Below are positions 45,381-54,191 of a stretch of DNA of 57,564 nucleotides, one piece after another. Source of the stretch: an uncultured Bacteroidales bacterium (GTDB taxonomy: Bacteria > Bacteroidota > Bacteroidia > Bacteroidales > UBA932); contig ONTQ01000006.1 in the NCBI GenBank assembly GCA_900320795.1, forward strand, positions 1-57,564. Direction: 5' to 3'. Below the pieces are notes generated by a model. The model worked only from the letters and a program-made list of their open reading frames with translations. It was not told the origin of the DNA and did no database searches. Both the position numbers and the translations under genes were made by a program. The number at the start of each line of letters is the position of its first letter. Positions within the stretch are counted from its first letter, which is position 1.

Positions 45381-47777
45381 ATGATACTTTCAGATCTCGC
45401 TACGGGAGAAAAAGCCGTCATCGTACGCGTACATGGCCACGGCAGTTTCCGTAAACGCCTCATTGAGATGGGGTTCATCCAAGGGAAAGAAGTGAGGGTG
45501 GTGCTCAATGCTCCGCTCAAGGACCCCATTGAATATGAAATCATCGGCTATAAAGTCTCTCTCCGGAGAGAGGAGGCCCGGCAAATAGAGGTGGTTACCG
45601 AGCAGGAAGCCCGCGAGGCCCTGGTGAGCGACGAGCACCTGCAGGCCCTCCCTGGAGACCTGGAAGAGAAAGAAAGGCTGGACCGCGCCCTGGCCCATGT
45701 GGCCGAGGAGCGCCACCACAATATCCGTGTGGCGCTGGTGGGAAACCCCAACTGCGGCAAGACGTCCCTTTTCAACATCGCCTCCGGCAGCCACGAGCAT
45801 GTGGGCAACTATTCCGGCGTCACGGTGGACGCCAAGGAAGGCAAGTTCAAGTTCAAAGGCTATGACATTACCCTGGTGGACCTTCCGGGCACCTACTCCC
45901 TCAGCGCTTACTCCCCCGAGGAACTCTATGTGAGAAAGAATCTCCTGGAAGCCATGCCGGACGTGGTCATCAACGTAGTGGACGCCTCCAACATCGAGCG
46001 CAACCTCTACCTTACCACCCAACTCATCGACATGAACCTCCGCACCGTGATGGCCCTGAACATGTATGATGAACTGCAGCACAAAGGAGACAAACTGGAC
46101 ACCAGACAACTGGGCTATCTGCTGGGCATGCCGGTATGCCCCACGGTCAGCCGGGACGGGCAGGGCATTCCGGAACTCTTCGACACGGTCATCAAGATTT
46201 ACGAGCAGTCGGACCCGCATCTGGCCCGCCATATCCACATCAATCACGGAGCGGAACTGGAAAAGAGCATCAAGCGCATCCAGGAGGTGTTTTTCGGGAA
46301 CGAAGACATCCGCTCCCGCTATTCCACCCGCTATCTGGCCATCAAGTATCTGGAGGCTGACAAGCAGGTGGAAAGCATACTGGCCAACGTGCCGGAAGCC
46401 GGAAGGCTGCACAGCGTCCGCGAGGAAGAGGAAACCCGCATCCTGAAACTGCTGGGGACATCGGCCGAAAGCGCCATCGTGGATGCCAAATACGCATTTA
46501 TCCAGGGGGCCCTGGCCGAAACCTACGAAAAATACCAGGAGGAGCGCCCCAAACGCACCCTTACCGACCGCATCGACTCCCTCGTCACCAATCAGTGGGC
46601 GGCCTTCCCCATCTTCATCCTGCTGCTGTGGTTCGTGTTCTGGGCCACCTTCACCATCGGCCAGTATCCCATGGACTGGATTGACTGGCTAGTCGCCAGA
46701 TTCGGCGACTGGGTAGGCGGCATGATGGCCGACGGCTGGTTCAAGGACCTCGTGGTGGACGGGGTGATTGCCGGCGTGGGCAGCGTGCTGGTGTTCCTGC
46801 CCAACATCATGATCCTGTACTTCTTCATTTCCATCATGGAGGACAGCGGATACATGGCCCGGGCGGCATTCATCGTGGACAAGCTGATGCACAAGATCGG
46901 CCTTCACGGAAAAAGTTTCATTCCCATGGTGATGGGCTTCGGCTGCAATGTGCCGGCCATCATGGCCACCCGCAGCATCGAAAGCCGCAAGAGCCGCCTT
47001 ATCACCATCGCCATCATCCCGTTCATGTCCTGCGCGGGCCGATTGCCCATCTTCGTGCTTTTCGCCGGGGCCTTCTTCCCGCAGAGCCCCGCCACGGCGC
47101 TGCTGGGCATCTACCTGCTGGGAATCGTGCTGGCCATCCTGTCGGCCATTGTGCTGTCCAAATTCGTGAAGGACGATGACCTTCCGTTCGTGATGGAACT
47201 GCCGCCGTACCGCGTCCCGACCGGGAAGGCCATCTGGCGCCATACCTGGGAGAAAGGCAAACAGTATCTGGAGAAGATGGCCACCACCATCCTCCTGTTC
47301 TCCATCGCCATCTGGTTCCTCGGGTATTTCCCCAGGCATGAGGGTGCCTCCACGGCCTATCAGCAGGAACATTCCTACATCGGCACACTGGGCAAGTTCA
47401 TCGAACCGGTGAACGAGCCGCTGGGCTTCAACTGGAAGATGGATGTGGGCCTATTGGCCGGAGTTGGAGCCAAAGAACTGGTTATCAGCACTATGGGTGT
47501 AATGTACGCCCAGGACGGAGAAGAATATGAGGGGTTGGGAGACTCCGACGACACCGCCCTGCAGACCGCCCTCAAGGCCACGGTCCCTACGGCGGCTGCC
47601 CTGGCGTTCATGGTGTTCGTGCTGCTATACTTCCCCTGCATCGCCACCTTCGTAGCCACCAAGAACGAAACCGGCAAGTGGCGCTGGGCCATCTTCCTGG
47701 CCATTTACACCATCCTGGTGGCCTGGATCTGCGCCTTCGCCGCCTACCGGATCGGCCTTCTCATCTGGCCCATCTAG
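45381..47777 (+). CDS. feoB: Ferrous iron transport protein, FeoA-FeoB fusion
   Basis: 798 residues. Residues 1-75 are a FeoA SH3-like domain (SDLATGEKAVIVRVHGHGSF, IEYEIIGYKVSLRREEARQI). The FeoB GTPase follows: G1 GNPNCGKTSLFN, G3 DLPGTYSLSAYSPEE, and NVVDASNIERNLYLTTQLID. The membrane part has two Gate regions (IPMVMGFGCNVPAIMATRSI, CAGRLPIFVLFAGAFFP) and the late YFPCIATFVATKNETGKWRW. FeoB imports Fe2+ under low-oxygen conditions, consistent with an anaerobe. The FeoA fusion is common in Bacteroidota. The promoter is at 45345. Confidence 0.96.
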   Translation: MILSDLATGEKAVIVRVHGHGSFRKRLIEMGFIQGKEVRVVLNAPLKDPIEYEIIGYKVSLRREEARQIEVVTEQEAREALVSDEHLQALPGDLEEKERLDRALAHVAEERHHNIRVALVGNPNCGKTSLFNIASGSHEHVGNYSGVTVDAKEGKFKFKGYDITLVDLPGTYSLSAYSPEELYVRKNLLEAMPDVVINVVDASNIERNLYLTTQLIDMNLRTVMALNMYDELQHKGDKLDTRQLGYLLGMPVCPTVSRDGQGIPELFDTVIKIYEQSDPHLARHIHINHGAELEKSIKRIQEVFFGNEDIRSRYSTRYLAIKYLEADKQVESILANVPEAGRLHSVREEEETRILKLLGTSAESAIVDAKYAFIQGALAETYEKYQEERPKRTLTDRIDSLVTNQWAAFPIFILLLWFVFWATFTIGQYPMDWIDWLVARFGDWVGGMMADGWFKDLVVDGVIAGVGSVLVFLPNIMILYFFISIMEDSGYMARAAFIVDKLMHKIGLHGKSFIPMVMGFGCNVPAIMATRSIESRKSRLITIAIIPFMSCAGRLPIFVLFAGAFFPQSPATALLGIYLLGIVLAILSAIVLSKFVKDDDLPFVMELPPYRVPTGKAIWRHTWEKGKQYLEKMATTILLFSIAIWFLGYFPRHEGASTAYQQEHSYIGTLGKFIEPVNEPLGFNWKMDVGLLAGVGAKELVISTMGVMYAQDGEEYEGLGDSDDTALQTALKATVPTAAALAFMVFVLLYFPCIATFVATKNETGKWRWAIFLAIYTILVAWICAFAAYRIGLLIWPI

Positions 47778-47925
47778 CACTCCGCTATAGCAGCCATCTA
47801 CACGCCCCCTCTCCGCGCACGCGTGTGCTTGCGTGTGTGGCAGATAAACCATTGATTATCAGCAAACAACCTTTTAGCCGCCACAAACGTGGGCACTGTG
47901 CTGCACGCTAGTGCAGCATCACCGT
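47778..47925. terminator. Intergenic hairpins between feoB and hppA
   Basis: The gap between the convergent genes holds a GC-rich near-palindrome, GCGCACGCGTGTGC, and an 8-bp stem TGCTGCAC/GTGCAGCA whose loop contains the hppA stop codon (near 47900-47920). Neither has a long T-run. They may serve as bidirectional transcript ends. Confidence 0.4.
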
Positions 47926-50094
47926 GAGGCCGGCCATGACGATGGAGACCATGCTCATGAGTTTGATGAGGATGTTCAGGGACGGGCCTGAAGTGTCCTT
48001 GAAGGGGTCACCTACGGTATCTCCAACGATGGTGGCCTTGTGGGCCGGAGAGTTCTTGCCGCCGTGGTGGCCTTCTTCCACAAACTTCTTGGCATTGTCC
48101 CAGGCGCCGCCGGAATTGGCCAGGAAGATGGCCAGCACGAAACCGGCGCCCAGACCGCCGGAGAGCAGGCCGATTACGCCGGCCGGGCCCAGCAGCAGAC
48201 CCACTACCATGGGCACTATGATGGCCAGCAGGGACGGGAAAATCATCTCATGCTGAGCGGCTTTGGTGGAGATGCGGACGCAGGAGGTATAGTCCGGACG
48301 CTGCTTCCCTTCCAGGATGCCGGCAATCTCGCGGAACTGGCGGCGGACCTCCACCACCATCTTGGAGGCGGCACGGCCCACGGCGTTCATGGTGAGGCCG
48401 CAGAACAGGAAGGCCATCATGGAGCCTACGAAAATGCCCACCAGTACCTTGGGATTCATCAGGGAGATGTCGTAGAGGTTCACGATATCGGTAATGGAAG
48501 CGTGCACTGTTTCCACGGTGCGGTCTCCGATTTGGAGAACAGTACGGCCCACATGACCCAGGCCTATCTTGAGTTCTTCAATATACGAAGCCAGGAGGGC
48601 CAGGGCGGTAAGGGCGGCCGATCCGATGGCAAAACCCTTGCCGGTAGCGGCCGTGGTGTTGCCCAGGGCGTCCAGCACGTCGGTCTTCTCGCGGACGGAA
48701 GGATCCAGTTCACTCATCTGGGCGTTGCCGCCGGCATTGTCGGCGATGGGACCGTAAGCATCTGTAGCCAAGGTGATTCCCAGGGTGGAAAGCATGCCCA
48801 CAGCGGCAATGGAGATGCCGTAGAGGCCCAGGCTCAGCGTATCCGGCGAGAATACGAAGTCCGTGGCGAAACCATAGGCCAGCAGGATGGCGATGCAGAT
48901 GGTAATCACCGGGATGGCCGTAGAACGCATGCCCAGCCCCACACCATTGATGACCACGGTTGCAGAACCGGTGGTGGCCGATTCGGCCAGTTTCTGCGTA
49001 GGCCTGTAGGAATGCGAGGTATAGTATTCGGTGACTTTGCCGATAATCACACCGGAAAGCAGGCCGCTGAGAACGCTCAGGGCCAGTTTCCACCAATTGG
49101 GGAACCCCAGGAGGTAGAAAACGCCGAAAGCGAGGATGGCGATGAGAACGGCGGCCAGGTTGGTGCCCACGGAAAGGGATTTGAGAAGGTCCTGAAGACC
49201 GGCGCCTTCCTTGGTTCGGACAACATAAATACCTATGATAGAGAGCACTACGCCGATGGCAGCGATAACCATAGGAGCCAGGATGGCACGCAGCTGGACG
49301 GCGGTGCCGTCGGCAAAGAAGGCCGATGCACCGAGGGCCATGGTGGCCAGGATGGAACCGCAGTAGCTTTCGTACAAGTCGGCGCCCATTCCGGCTACAT
49401 CGCCCACATTGTCACCCACATTGTCAGCGATGGTGGCAGGATTGCGCGGGTCATCCTCCGGGATATCCTGCTCTACCTTGCCGACGATATCGGCCCCGAC
49501 ATCGGCCGCTTTGGTGTAGATGCCGCCGCCTACACGGGCGAAAAGGGCCTGCGTAGAAGCGCCCATGCCGAAGGTGAGCATGGTGGTGGTGATGACAACG
49601 AGATTCTGGGCGTCATCGGGATTATAGAAAATTTTGAGCACACTCCACCAGATGGCGATGTCCAGAAGGCCCAGACCCACCACGGTGAGGCCCATGACGG
49701 CGCCGCTGCGGAAGGCAATCTTAAGACCGGAATTGAGGCTGCGCATGGTGGCGTTGGCCGTGCGGGCACTGGCATAGGTGGCCGTTTTCATGCCCACGAA
49801 ACCGGCCAGGCCGCTGAAGAAACCACCGGTGAGAAAGGCGAACGGAACCCAAGGGTTCTGCACACCGAACCCATAGGCCAGGATGGCAAACAGGATGGCC
49901 AGAATCACGAAAACGACAATTACCACTTTGTACTGCTGTTTGAGATACGCCATGGCGCCTTCACGCACATACTGTGCAATTTCTTTCATCGTAGGGGTGC
50001 CTTCGCTTTCCTTCATCATCTGACGGAAGAAAATCCAGGCGAAAAGCAGCGCAATCACCGCCGCCGCAGGCACTAAATAGAATAGATAGGTCAT
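47908..50094 (-). CDS. hppA: Membrane-bound ion-pumping pyrophosphatase
   Basis: 728 residues and about 16 transmembrane helices. Hydrolyses pyrophosphate and pumps H+ and/or Na+ across the inner membrane. The active site is clear: GGGIYTKAADVGADIVGKVE, DIPEDDPRNPATIADNVGDN and VGDVAGMGADLYESY, plus a late EGHHGGKNSPAHKATIVGDT with VGDPFKDTSGPSLN. GNTTAATGKG has Ala where K+-independent enzymes have Lys, which marks the K+-dependent class that contains the Na+-transporting pyrophosphatases, including that of Bacteroides vulgatus. Na+ pumping here is therefore likely but not proven. The promoter box TATCTTTG is at 50132-50139 (minus). Confidence 0.96.
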   Translation of the reverse strand: MTYLFYLVPAAAVIALLFAWIFFRQMMKESEGTPTMKEIAQYVREGAMAYLKQQYKVVIVVFVILAILFAILAYGFGVQNPWVPFAFLTGGFFSGLAGFVGMKTATYASARTANATMRSLNSGLKIAFRSGAVMGLTVVGLGLLDIAIWWSVLKIFYNPDDAQNLVVITTTMLTFGMGASTQALFARVGGGIYTKAADVGADIVGKVEQDIPEDDPRNPATIADNVGDNVGDVAGMGADLYESYCGSILATMALGASAFFADGTAVQLRAILAPMVIAAIGVVLSIIGIYVVRTKEGAGLQDLLKSLSVGTNLAAVLIAILAFGVFYLLGFPNWWKLALSVLSGLLSGVIIGKVTEYYTSHSYRPTQKLAESATTGSATVVINGVGLGMRSTAIPVITICIAILLAYGFATDFVFSPDTLSLGLYGISIAAVGMLSTLGITLATDAYGPIADNAGGNAQMSELDPSVREKTDVLDALGNTTAATGKGFAIGSAALTALALLASYIEELKIGLGHVGRTVLQIGDRTVETVHASITDIVNLYDISLMNPKVLVGIFVGSMMAFLFCGLTMNAVGRAASKMVVEVRRQFREIAGILEGKQRPDYTSCVRISTKAAQHEMIFPSLLAIIVPMVVGLLLGPAGVIGLLSGGLGAGFVLAIFLANSGGAWDNAKKFVEEGHHGGKNSPAHKATIVGDTVGDPFKDTSGPSLNILIKLMSMVSIVMAGLTVMLH

Positions 50095-50131
50095 TGTTAT
50101 TGGTTTTTTATTCTTTTCCTATGTGGTCTTG

Positions 50132-50139
50132 CAAAGATA
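50132..50139 (-). promoter_or_regulatory. -7 box (TATCTTTG) for hppA
   Basis: Consensus box 37 nt before the hppA ATG. Confidence 0.6.
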
Positions 50140-50171
50140 ACAAATAATGCCTTACATTGTTCTCCGAATAG

Positions 50172-50189
50172 ACGGGGTTCTATCCCCGT
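50172..50189. other. Small hairpin ACGGGG/CCCCGT
   Basis: A 6-bp stem with a 6-nt loop lies between the hppA promoter and the GH31 terminator. The GTGACAAGTAAC next to it (50188-50199) also occurs at 19813-19824. Confidence 0.3.
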
Positions 50190-50224
50190 GACAAGTAACA
50201 GGCTGATAAACAGCTCCTTACAGA

Positions 50225-50255
50225 TATTCCTCGTTCGTTTTTTGAACGAGGAATA
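50225..50255 (-). terminator. Hairpin TATTCCTCGTTC/GAACGAGGAATA (copy 2)
   Basis: A perfect 12-bp stem identical to that at 23316-23346, with loop GTTTTTT on the + strand, downstream of the GH31 gene. The outer flank AGCAAGTG also matches copy 1. A likely terminator within a dispersed repeat. Confidence 0.65.
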
Positions 50256-50281
50256 CCAGCAAGTGTTTCTGTATTAGATTG

Positions 50282-52657
50282 TTAGTTGCCACGGACTACC
50301 ACAGTAACGGGCTGTGTAGCGGCATGGGAAGGGAGGATAATGGTGGCTTCGAGGGTGTCCTCGCAGTATTTCACTTCCAGCGGCCGGCCGTCCAGGGTGG
50401 CCGAAGGACAGCGCTTCATGCCGCCCAGCACCAGCGTCAGGACGCGGGTGTCGCACATTCCCTTGTAGGCTCCCTGGCGCGGGCCGATTTCTACCGTGAG
50501 ACCGCTTCCCGTGGCGTTTTTCACGATGCGGGTGGTGGCAAACTGGGTGGGATAGGCCTGGCTTTCTCCGTCGTCCTCATAGTGGACATACTCGCTGCGG
50601 CCTTTGCCGGGGGCGATGAAGATTCGCCAGGCGTCGGAGGCCTCCTGCAGGTTCTGGATGCCTTCGCGGGCCATGGGGATGATGGCGCCCGCCTTTACGA
50701 ACCACGCATTCTGGCCGATGGAATACGCCAGCTTGTACACACCGGGGTCCATCAGTTTCCGGTGGGCCATGTCGTACCACTGGGTTCCGGCGGGGAGCCA
50801 CACGCTGCGGGAGGCAAGACCATCGGCCCCGACTGGCTCGCAGATGGTGGCGGCGAGGATGTTGTCCCCGAAGAAGTATTCCTGCTTCCAACTGTAGGCC
50901 TTTTCCTCTTCCGGATACTCATAGTAGAGCGGCCGGCAGAGGGAGACACCGGTCTCGTATGCCTCGCGGGCCATGTCGTAAATGTACGGCGTGAGGTTAT
51001 AGCGCAGTTCCAAGGCATCCTTCATGTATTCATAATGGTCCGGGAACATCCAGATGCGGCGCTCGAACAAGGCCGATGAGGTACTGTGCGTCTTGAAAAT
51101 AGGAGAGAAAACGCCGTATTGGAGCCAGCGGGTGAAGAGTTCGGGCTCGGTGGGTTTCTCTTCGCCGGGCATCCAGTGGCCGCCCAGGTCATGGCCCCAG
51201 TAGCCGTAAAGTACATTGGAGGCTGTCGCGGTGAACTCGGGCAGATAGCCCAGCACTTCCCATTTGATCTGCGTGTCGCCGGAGAAGCCCAGTTGGTAAC
51301 GGTGGCTGCCCAGGCCGCCCCATCGGTGGTAAATCATCGGGCGTGGTGCGTCCTCGGCCGGAAGGCCCCTGGCCCTTCGCACCTTGTCGTTGAAGAAAGT
51401 GTGGTTGGCCCAGAAGGTGTTGCTCAGGCCCTCCACATAGCGGCTTTCCTTGTACTGCTGCCAGTCCAGCCACCAGAAATCCACGCCCTGCTCTTCCAGG
51501 GGATGGATGACGGAGTTGAAGTAGGCATCGGCCCAGGCCATCTGGTCCATGCGGTAGGGAACGGAGGCGTGATAGCCGGGCTTGGCGGGGCCGTTCCAGA
51601 TGTCCTCGCCGCCCTTGTAAACATAACCTTCGGGACCGTCGTAGTCGTCCGTCCGGGACAGATAATCGGCCACAAAGGCCTTGTACACCTTCTCGCGGGG
51701 GATGATGCCTACGGCAGGATGCAGGTTGAGGGAGGTCTTCAGGTGCATGCTATGTACTTCTCCCAGAAAACCTTCCGGGTCTCCGATGAGGTCCTGGTTC
51801 CAAGTGTATCCGGTCCAGCCCAGGCCTTCGCCGTGGTCGTCCCGGGTGCGTTGGGCCGCATTGGGCCACGTCTCGTGCCAGTCCATGTCGATCACCATCA
51901 CGTCGATGGGAAGTTTCCGCTCGCGGAACTCGCGGCCCAGGGCCAGGAATTCATCGTCGGTATAGGCCCAGTAGCGGCTCCACCAGTAGCCGAACACATA
52001 CCTGGGCGGCATGGGGATGCGGCCGGCCACCTTGGCGTAATCGGCCAGGGCGGCCTTGTAATCGTGCCCGTAGGCGAAGAGGTAGAGGTCCTTCCCGTCC
52101 TTGACCGGACGTTCGGCCACCCATTCGCCCCAATCGGAGGAGTCTTTCACGAAGATGTGGCGCCGGCTCTCGTCCACGATGGCCCAGCCGTCGCGGGAGA
52201 CAATGCCTGGCTCCATCGGGTCGGAGTAGTTGATCTTCTGAGGGCCTTCACAGCCGTCCAGCGTGCGGGCGGTTCCCATGAGGTTGCCGGAAGCATCGGC
52301 CCCTGGCCTCCAGGTGACGGTTTTTCCGTTCAGGCGGAAGGTGGCGCTGAGGTTGTCGGCCGTGAATTCCCCGCCTTTATACCGGAGGGTGAGGGCTTTT
52401 GTCCGGATGACAACCCCGTCCCCCTGCGGCTTGGCGCTGAAAGAGGGCACCGGCAGGTTCCGGTTCACGATGGCCAGGGTAGCGTGATCTTCAAAAAAGC
52501 CTTCCGGGCTCCATTCCATGCGGATGAGACGGTCGGTAAGAACGGTAAAGCGGGCGTTTCCCGCTACCACCTGCGCCTCGGGAGCGGCAACAGGATTCTG
52601 GGCCTCCGCCTGGAAGAAAACCAGCACGGAAGCCGCAATAAGGAGGATTCGTTTCAT
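50282..52657 (-). CDS. Glycoside hydrolase family 31 (alpha-glucosidase/alpha-xylosidase-like), secreted
   Basis: 791 residues. The start MKRILLIAASVLVFFQAEAQ at 52657 gives a signal peptide and is preferred over the longer frame, which overlaps pheS. GH31 features are VFGYWWSRYWAYTDDEFLAL, VMVIDMDWHETWP, the probable nucleophile Asp in FWWLDWQQYKES, the probable acid/base Asp in FSGDTQIKWEVLGY, and YGYWGHDLGGHW. A beta-sandwich C-terminus with KAGAIIPMA follows. Retaining GH31 enzymes act on alpha-glucosides or alpha-xylosides; the substrate cannot be chosen here. It starts 20 bp after pheS, so readthrough is possible, and it ends at a hairpin terminator. Confidence 0.92.
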   Translation of the reverse strand: MKRILLIAASVLVFFQAEAQNPVAAPEAQVVAGNARFTVLTDRLIRMEWSPEGFFEDHATLAIVNRNLPVPSFSAKPQGDGVVIRTKALTLRYKGGEFTADNLSATFRLNGKTVTWRPGADASGNLMGTARTLDGCEGPQKINYSDPMEPGIVSRDGWAIVDESRRHIFVKDSSDWGEWVAERPVKDGKDLYLFAYGHDYKAALADYAKVAGRIPMPPRYVFGYWWSRYWAYTDDEFLALGREFRERKLPIDVMVIDMDWHETWPNAAQRTRDDHGEGLGWTGYTWNQDLIGDPEGFLGEVHSMHLKTSLNLHPAVGIIPREKVYKAFVADYLSRTDDYDGPEGYVYKGGEDIWNGPAKPGYHASVPYRMDQMAWADAYFNSVIHPLEEQGVDFWWLDWQQYKESRYVEGLSNTFWANHTFFNDKVRRARGLPAEDAPRPMIYHRWGGLGSHRYQLGFSGDTQIKWEVLGYLPEFTATASNVLYGYWGHDLGGHWMPGEEKPTEPELFTRWLQYGVFSPIFKTHSTSSALFERRIWMFPDHYEYMKDALELRYNLTPYIYDMAREAYETGVSLCRPLYYEYPEEEKAYSWKQEYFFGDNILAATICEPVGADGLASRSVWLPAGTQWYDMAHRKLMDPGVYKLAYSIGQNAWFVKAGAIIPMAREGIQNLQEASDAWRIFIAPGKGRSEYVHYEDDGESQAYPTQFATTRIVKNATGSGLTVEIGPRQGAYKGMCDTRVLTLVLGGMKRCPSATLDGRPLEVKYCEDTLEATIILPSHAATQPVTVVVRGN

Positions 52658-52677
52658 ATCTGAGAGGATCTGTCGCG

Positions 52678-53712
52678 CTACACCTCGATGGCGGTGGCGA
52701 ATTCGCCGAGGAAGCGCATGTCGTTCTCGAAGTAGTGGCGGAGGTCGTTTACCTGCCATTTGAGCATGGCGATACGTTCTACGCCCATGCCGAAGGCGAA
52801 GCCGCTGTACTTTTCAGGGTCGATGCCGCTGGCCTTGAGGACGTTGGGGTCCACCATGCCGCAGCCCATGATTTCCAGCCAGCCGGTACCTTTGCAGATG
52901 TTGCAGCCCTTGCCGTGGCAGATATTGCAGCTGACATCCACTTCGGCAGAAGGCTCCGTGAAGGGAAAATAGGACGGGCGCATGCGGATTTCGGTATCCG
53001 GGCCGAACATCTCGCGGGCGAAGAGCAGGATGGCCTGCTTGAGATCTGCGAAGGTGACGTCCTTGTCGATGTACAGACCCTCCACCTGATGGAAAATGCA
53101 GTGGGCGCGGGCCGATATGGCCTCATTGCGGAAAACGCGCCCCGGGCACACCACGCGGATGGGCAGAGGCTGGCTTTCCATGGTGCGCACCTGCACGGAA
53201 GAGGTGTGGGTGCGGAGAAGAAGCGGATTCAGGTGCCCGGTGCTCACGAAGAAGGTGTCCTGCATTTCACGGGCGGGGTGGTTGGGCGGAAAGTTCAGAG
53301 CCTCGAAGACATGGTAATCGTCCTCGATTTCGGGGCCTTCAGCCACATCGTAGCCGAACTTGCGGAAGATGTCCACAATCTGCTGGCGCACAATGGAAAC
53401 CGGATGGCGGGAACCCAGCGGAAGGGCGTCTCCGGGCATGGAGAGGTCTTCTTTGTCCGCATCGGCCTGGGCACTCTCCTCTACGGAGAACTTGAGTTCC
53501 TCGATACGGGCGTTGGCGGCTTTCTTGAGTTCGTTCAACTTCTGGCCGTACTCGCGCTTGAGTTCGGGAGCCACGGAGCGGAACTGCTCCATGAGGGCCG
53601 TGATTTCACCTTTTTTACCCAGGAAACGGATGCGGGCCTCTTCGGCCTCTTTGGCGGTGGTGGCCTTGAGTTCGCTCAGTTCCTTGAAAATTTGTTCAAT
53701 CGCTTCTTTCAT
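52678..53712 (-). CDS. pheS: Phenylalanine-tRNA ligase alpha subunit
   Basis: The catalytic subunit of the alpha2beta2 enzyme that charges tRNA-Phe. 344 residues: an N-terminal coiled coil (about 1-90), then the class II core with PLGSRHPVSI, GPEIEDDYHVFEALNFPPNH, PARE-MQDTFF, HTSSVQVRTM, and motif 3 GFAFGMGVERIAMLKW. The cysteine-rich CNICHGKGCNICKGTGW insertion occurs in some bacterial PheS. It follows the small secreted protein gene by 3 bp. pheT is not in the window. Confidence 0.96.
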   Translation of the reverse strand: MKEAIEQIFKELSELKATTAKEAEEARIRFLGKKGEITALMEQFRSVAPELKREYGQKLNELKKAANARIEELKFSVEESAQADADKEDLSMPGDALPLGSRHPVSIVRQQIVDIFRKFGYDVAEGPEIEDDYHVFEALNFPPNHPAREMQDTFFVSTGHLNPLLLRTHTSSVQVRTMESQPLPIRVVCPGRVFRNEAISARAHCIFHQVEGLYIDKDVTFADLKQAILLFAREMFGPDTEIRMRPSYFPFTEPSAEVDVSCNICHGKGCNICKGTGWLEIMGCGMVDPNVLKASGIDPEKYSGFAFGMGVERIAMLKWQVNDLRHYFENDMRFLGEFATAIEV

Positions 53713-53715
53713 ATC

Positions 53716-54129
53716 TTATTTCTTTTTGTTCCTTTTGTCACGGCCTTCCTGGGCACGCCGGGCGCCGCTTTTCCAGTATTTGGTCCACTGCTCTTCCGTA
53801 AAAAAACGCCTGTAGGAATCGTCAATGGCCTGCATCCATTTATCCTGCACACTGACGTACAAGTCCCGGTTCTCCACTTTGGCCTTCTGCATGGATTCCA
53901 TCTCCTCGGTCATGGCACGATAGTCGTGCGTGAGCGTGGAGTCCACGTAAAACTCCTGCCAGTATTCCAAATCCAGCAGGCTGCTCAGGCGCTGGACCTC
54001 TTTATCGACGAACTCCAGAAGCTGCTTTTCCTTCTCTTCCGGTGTCTGGGGCTGCTGATTTTGCGCTCCTGCAACAAAAACCGACAGGCAAAGGGCGGCA
54101 AGCAAGTTCAATAAACGATAAATTTTCAT
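53716..54129 (-). CDS. Small secreted protein upstream of pheS (137 aa)
   Basis: 137 residues with the signal peptide MKIYRLLNLLAALCLSVFVA-GAQ. The mature part is a charged, mostly helical domain (KEKQLLEFVDKEVQRLSSLL ... QWTKYWKSGARRAQEGRDKR) ending in a Lys-rich tail. I recall similar short periplasmic proteins in Bacteroidales, but no function. Its promoter box TAATTTTG (54155-54162 minus) overlaps the divergent C69 promoter region, and pheS follows within 3 bp, so this gene leads the pheS transcript. Confidence 0.8.
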   Translation of the reverse strand: MKIYRLLNLLAALCLSVFVAGAQNQQPQTPEEKEKQLLEFVDKEVQRLSSLLDLEYWQEFYVDSTLTHDYRAMTEEMESMQKAKVENRDLYVSVQDKWMQAIDDSYRRFFTEEQWTKYWKSGARRAQEGRDKRNKKK

Positions 54130-54162
54130 ATCTTTGTAAACTGTTGTCAGACGACAAAATTA
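54130..54162. promoter_or_regulatory. Divergent promoters: C69 peptidase (+) and secreted protein-pheS (-)
   Basis: TATCTTTG on plus (54130-54137) serves the gene at 54192; TAATTTTG on minus (54155-54162) serves the gene ending at 53716. The two boxes face away through a shared 30-bp region, so the units may interfere. Confidence 0.55.
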
Positions 54163-54191
54163 CGCAATAAATCGAAAAAGCCCAAAATACG

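Noticed and set aside
48040-50076. Plus-strand open frame of 678 codons antisense to hppA
   Set aside because: It is a high-GC shadow rich in His/Gly/Asp with no domain; the minus strand encodes a complete pyrophosphatase.
52657-52759. Longer N-terminus for the GH31 enzyme
   Set aside because: The extra 34 codons overlap pheS, and the signal peptide begins at the internal Met at 52657.
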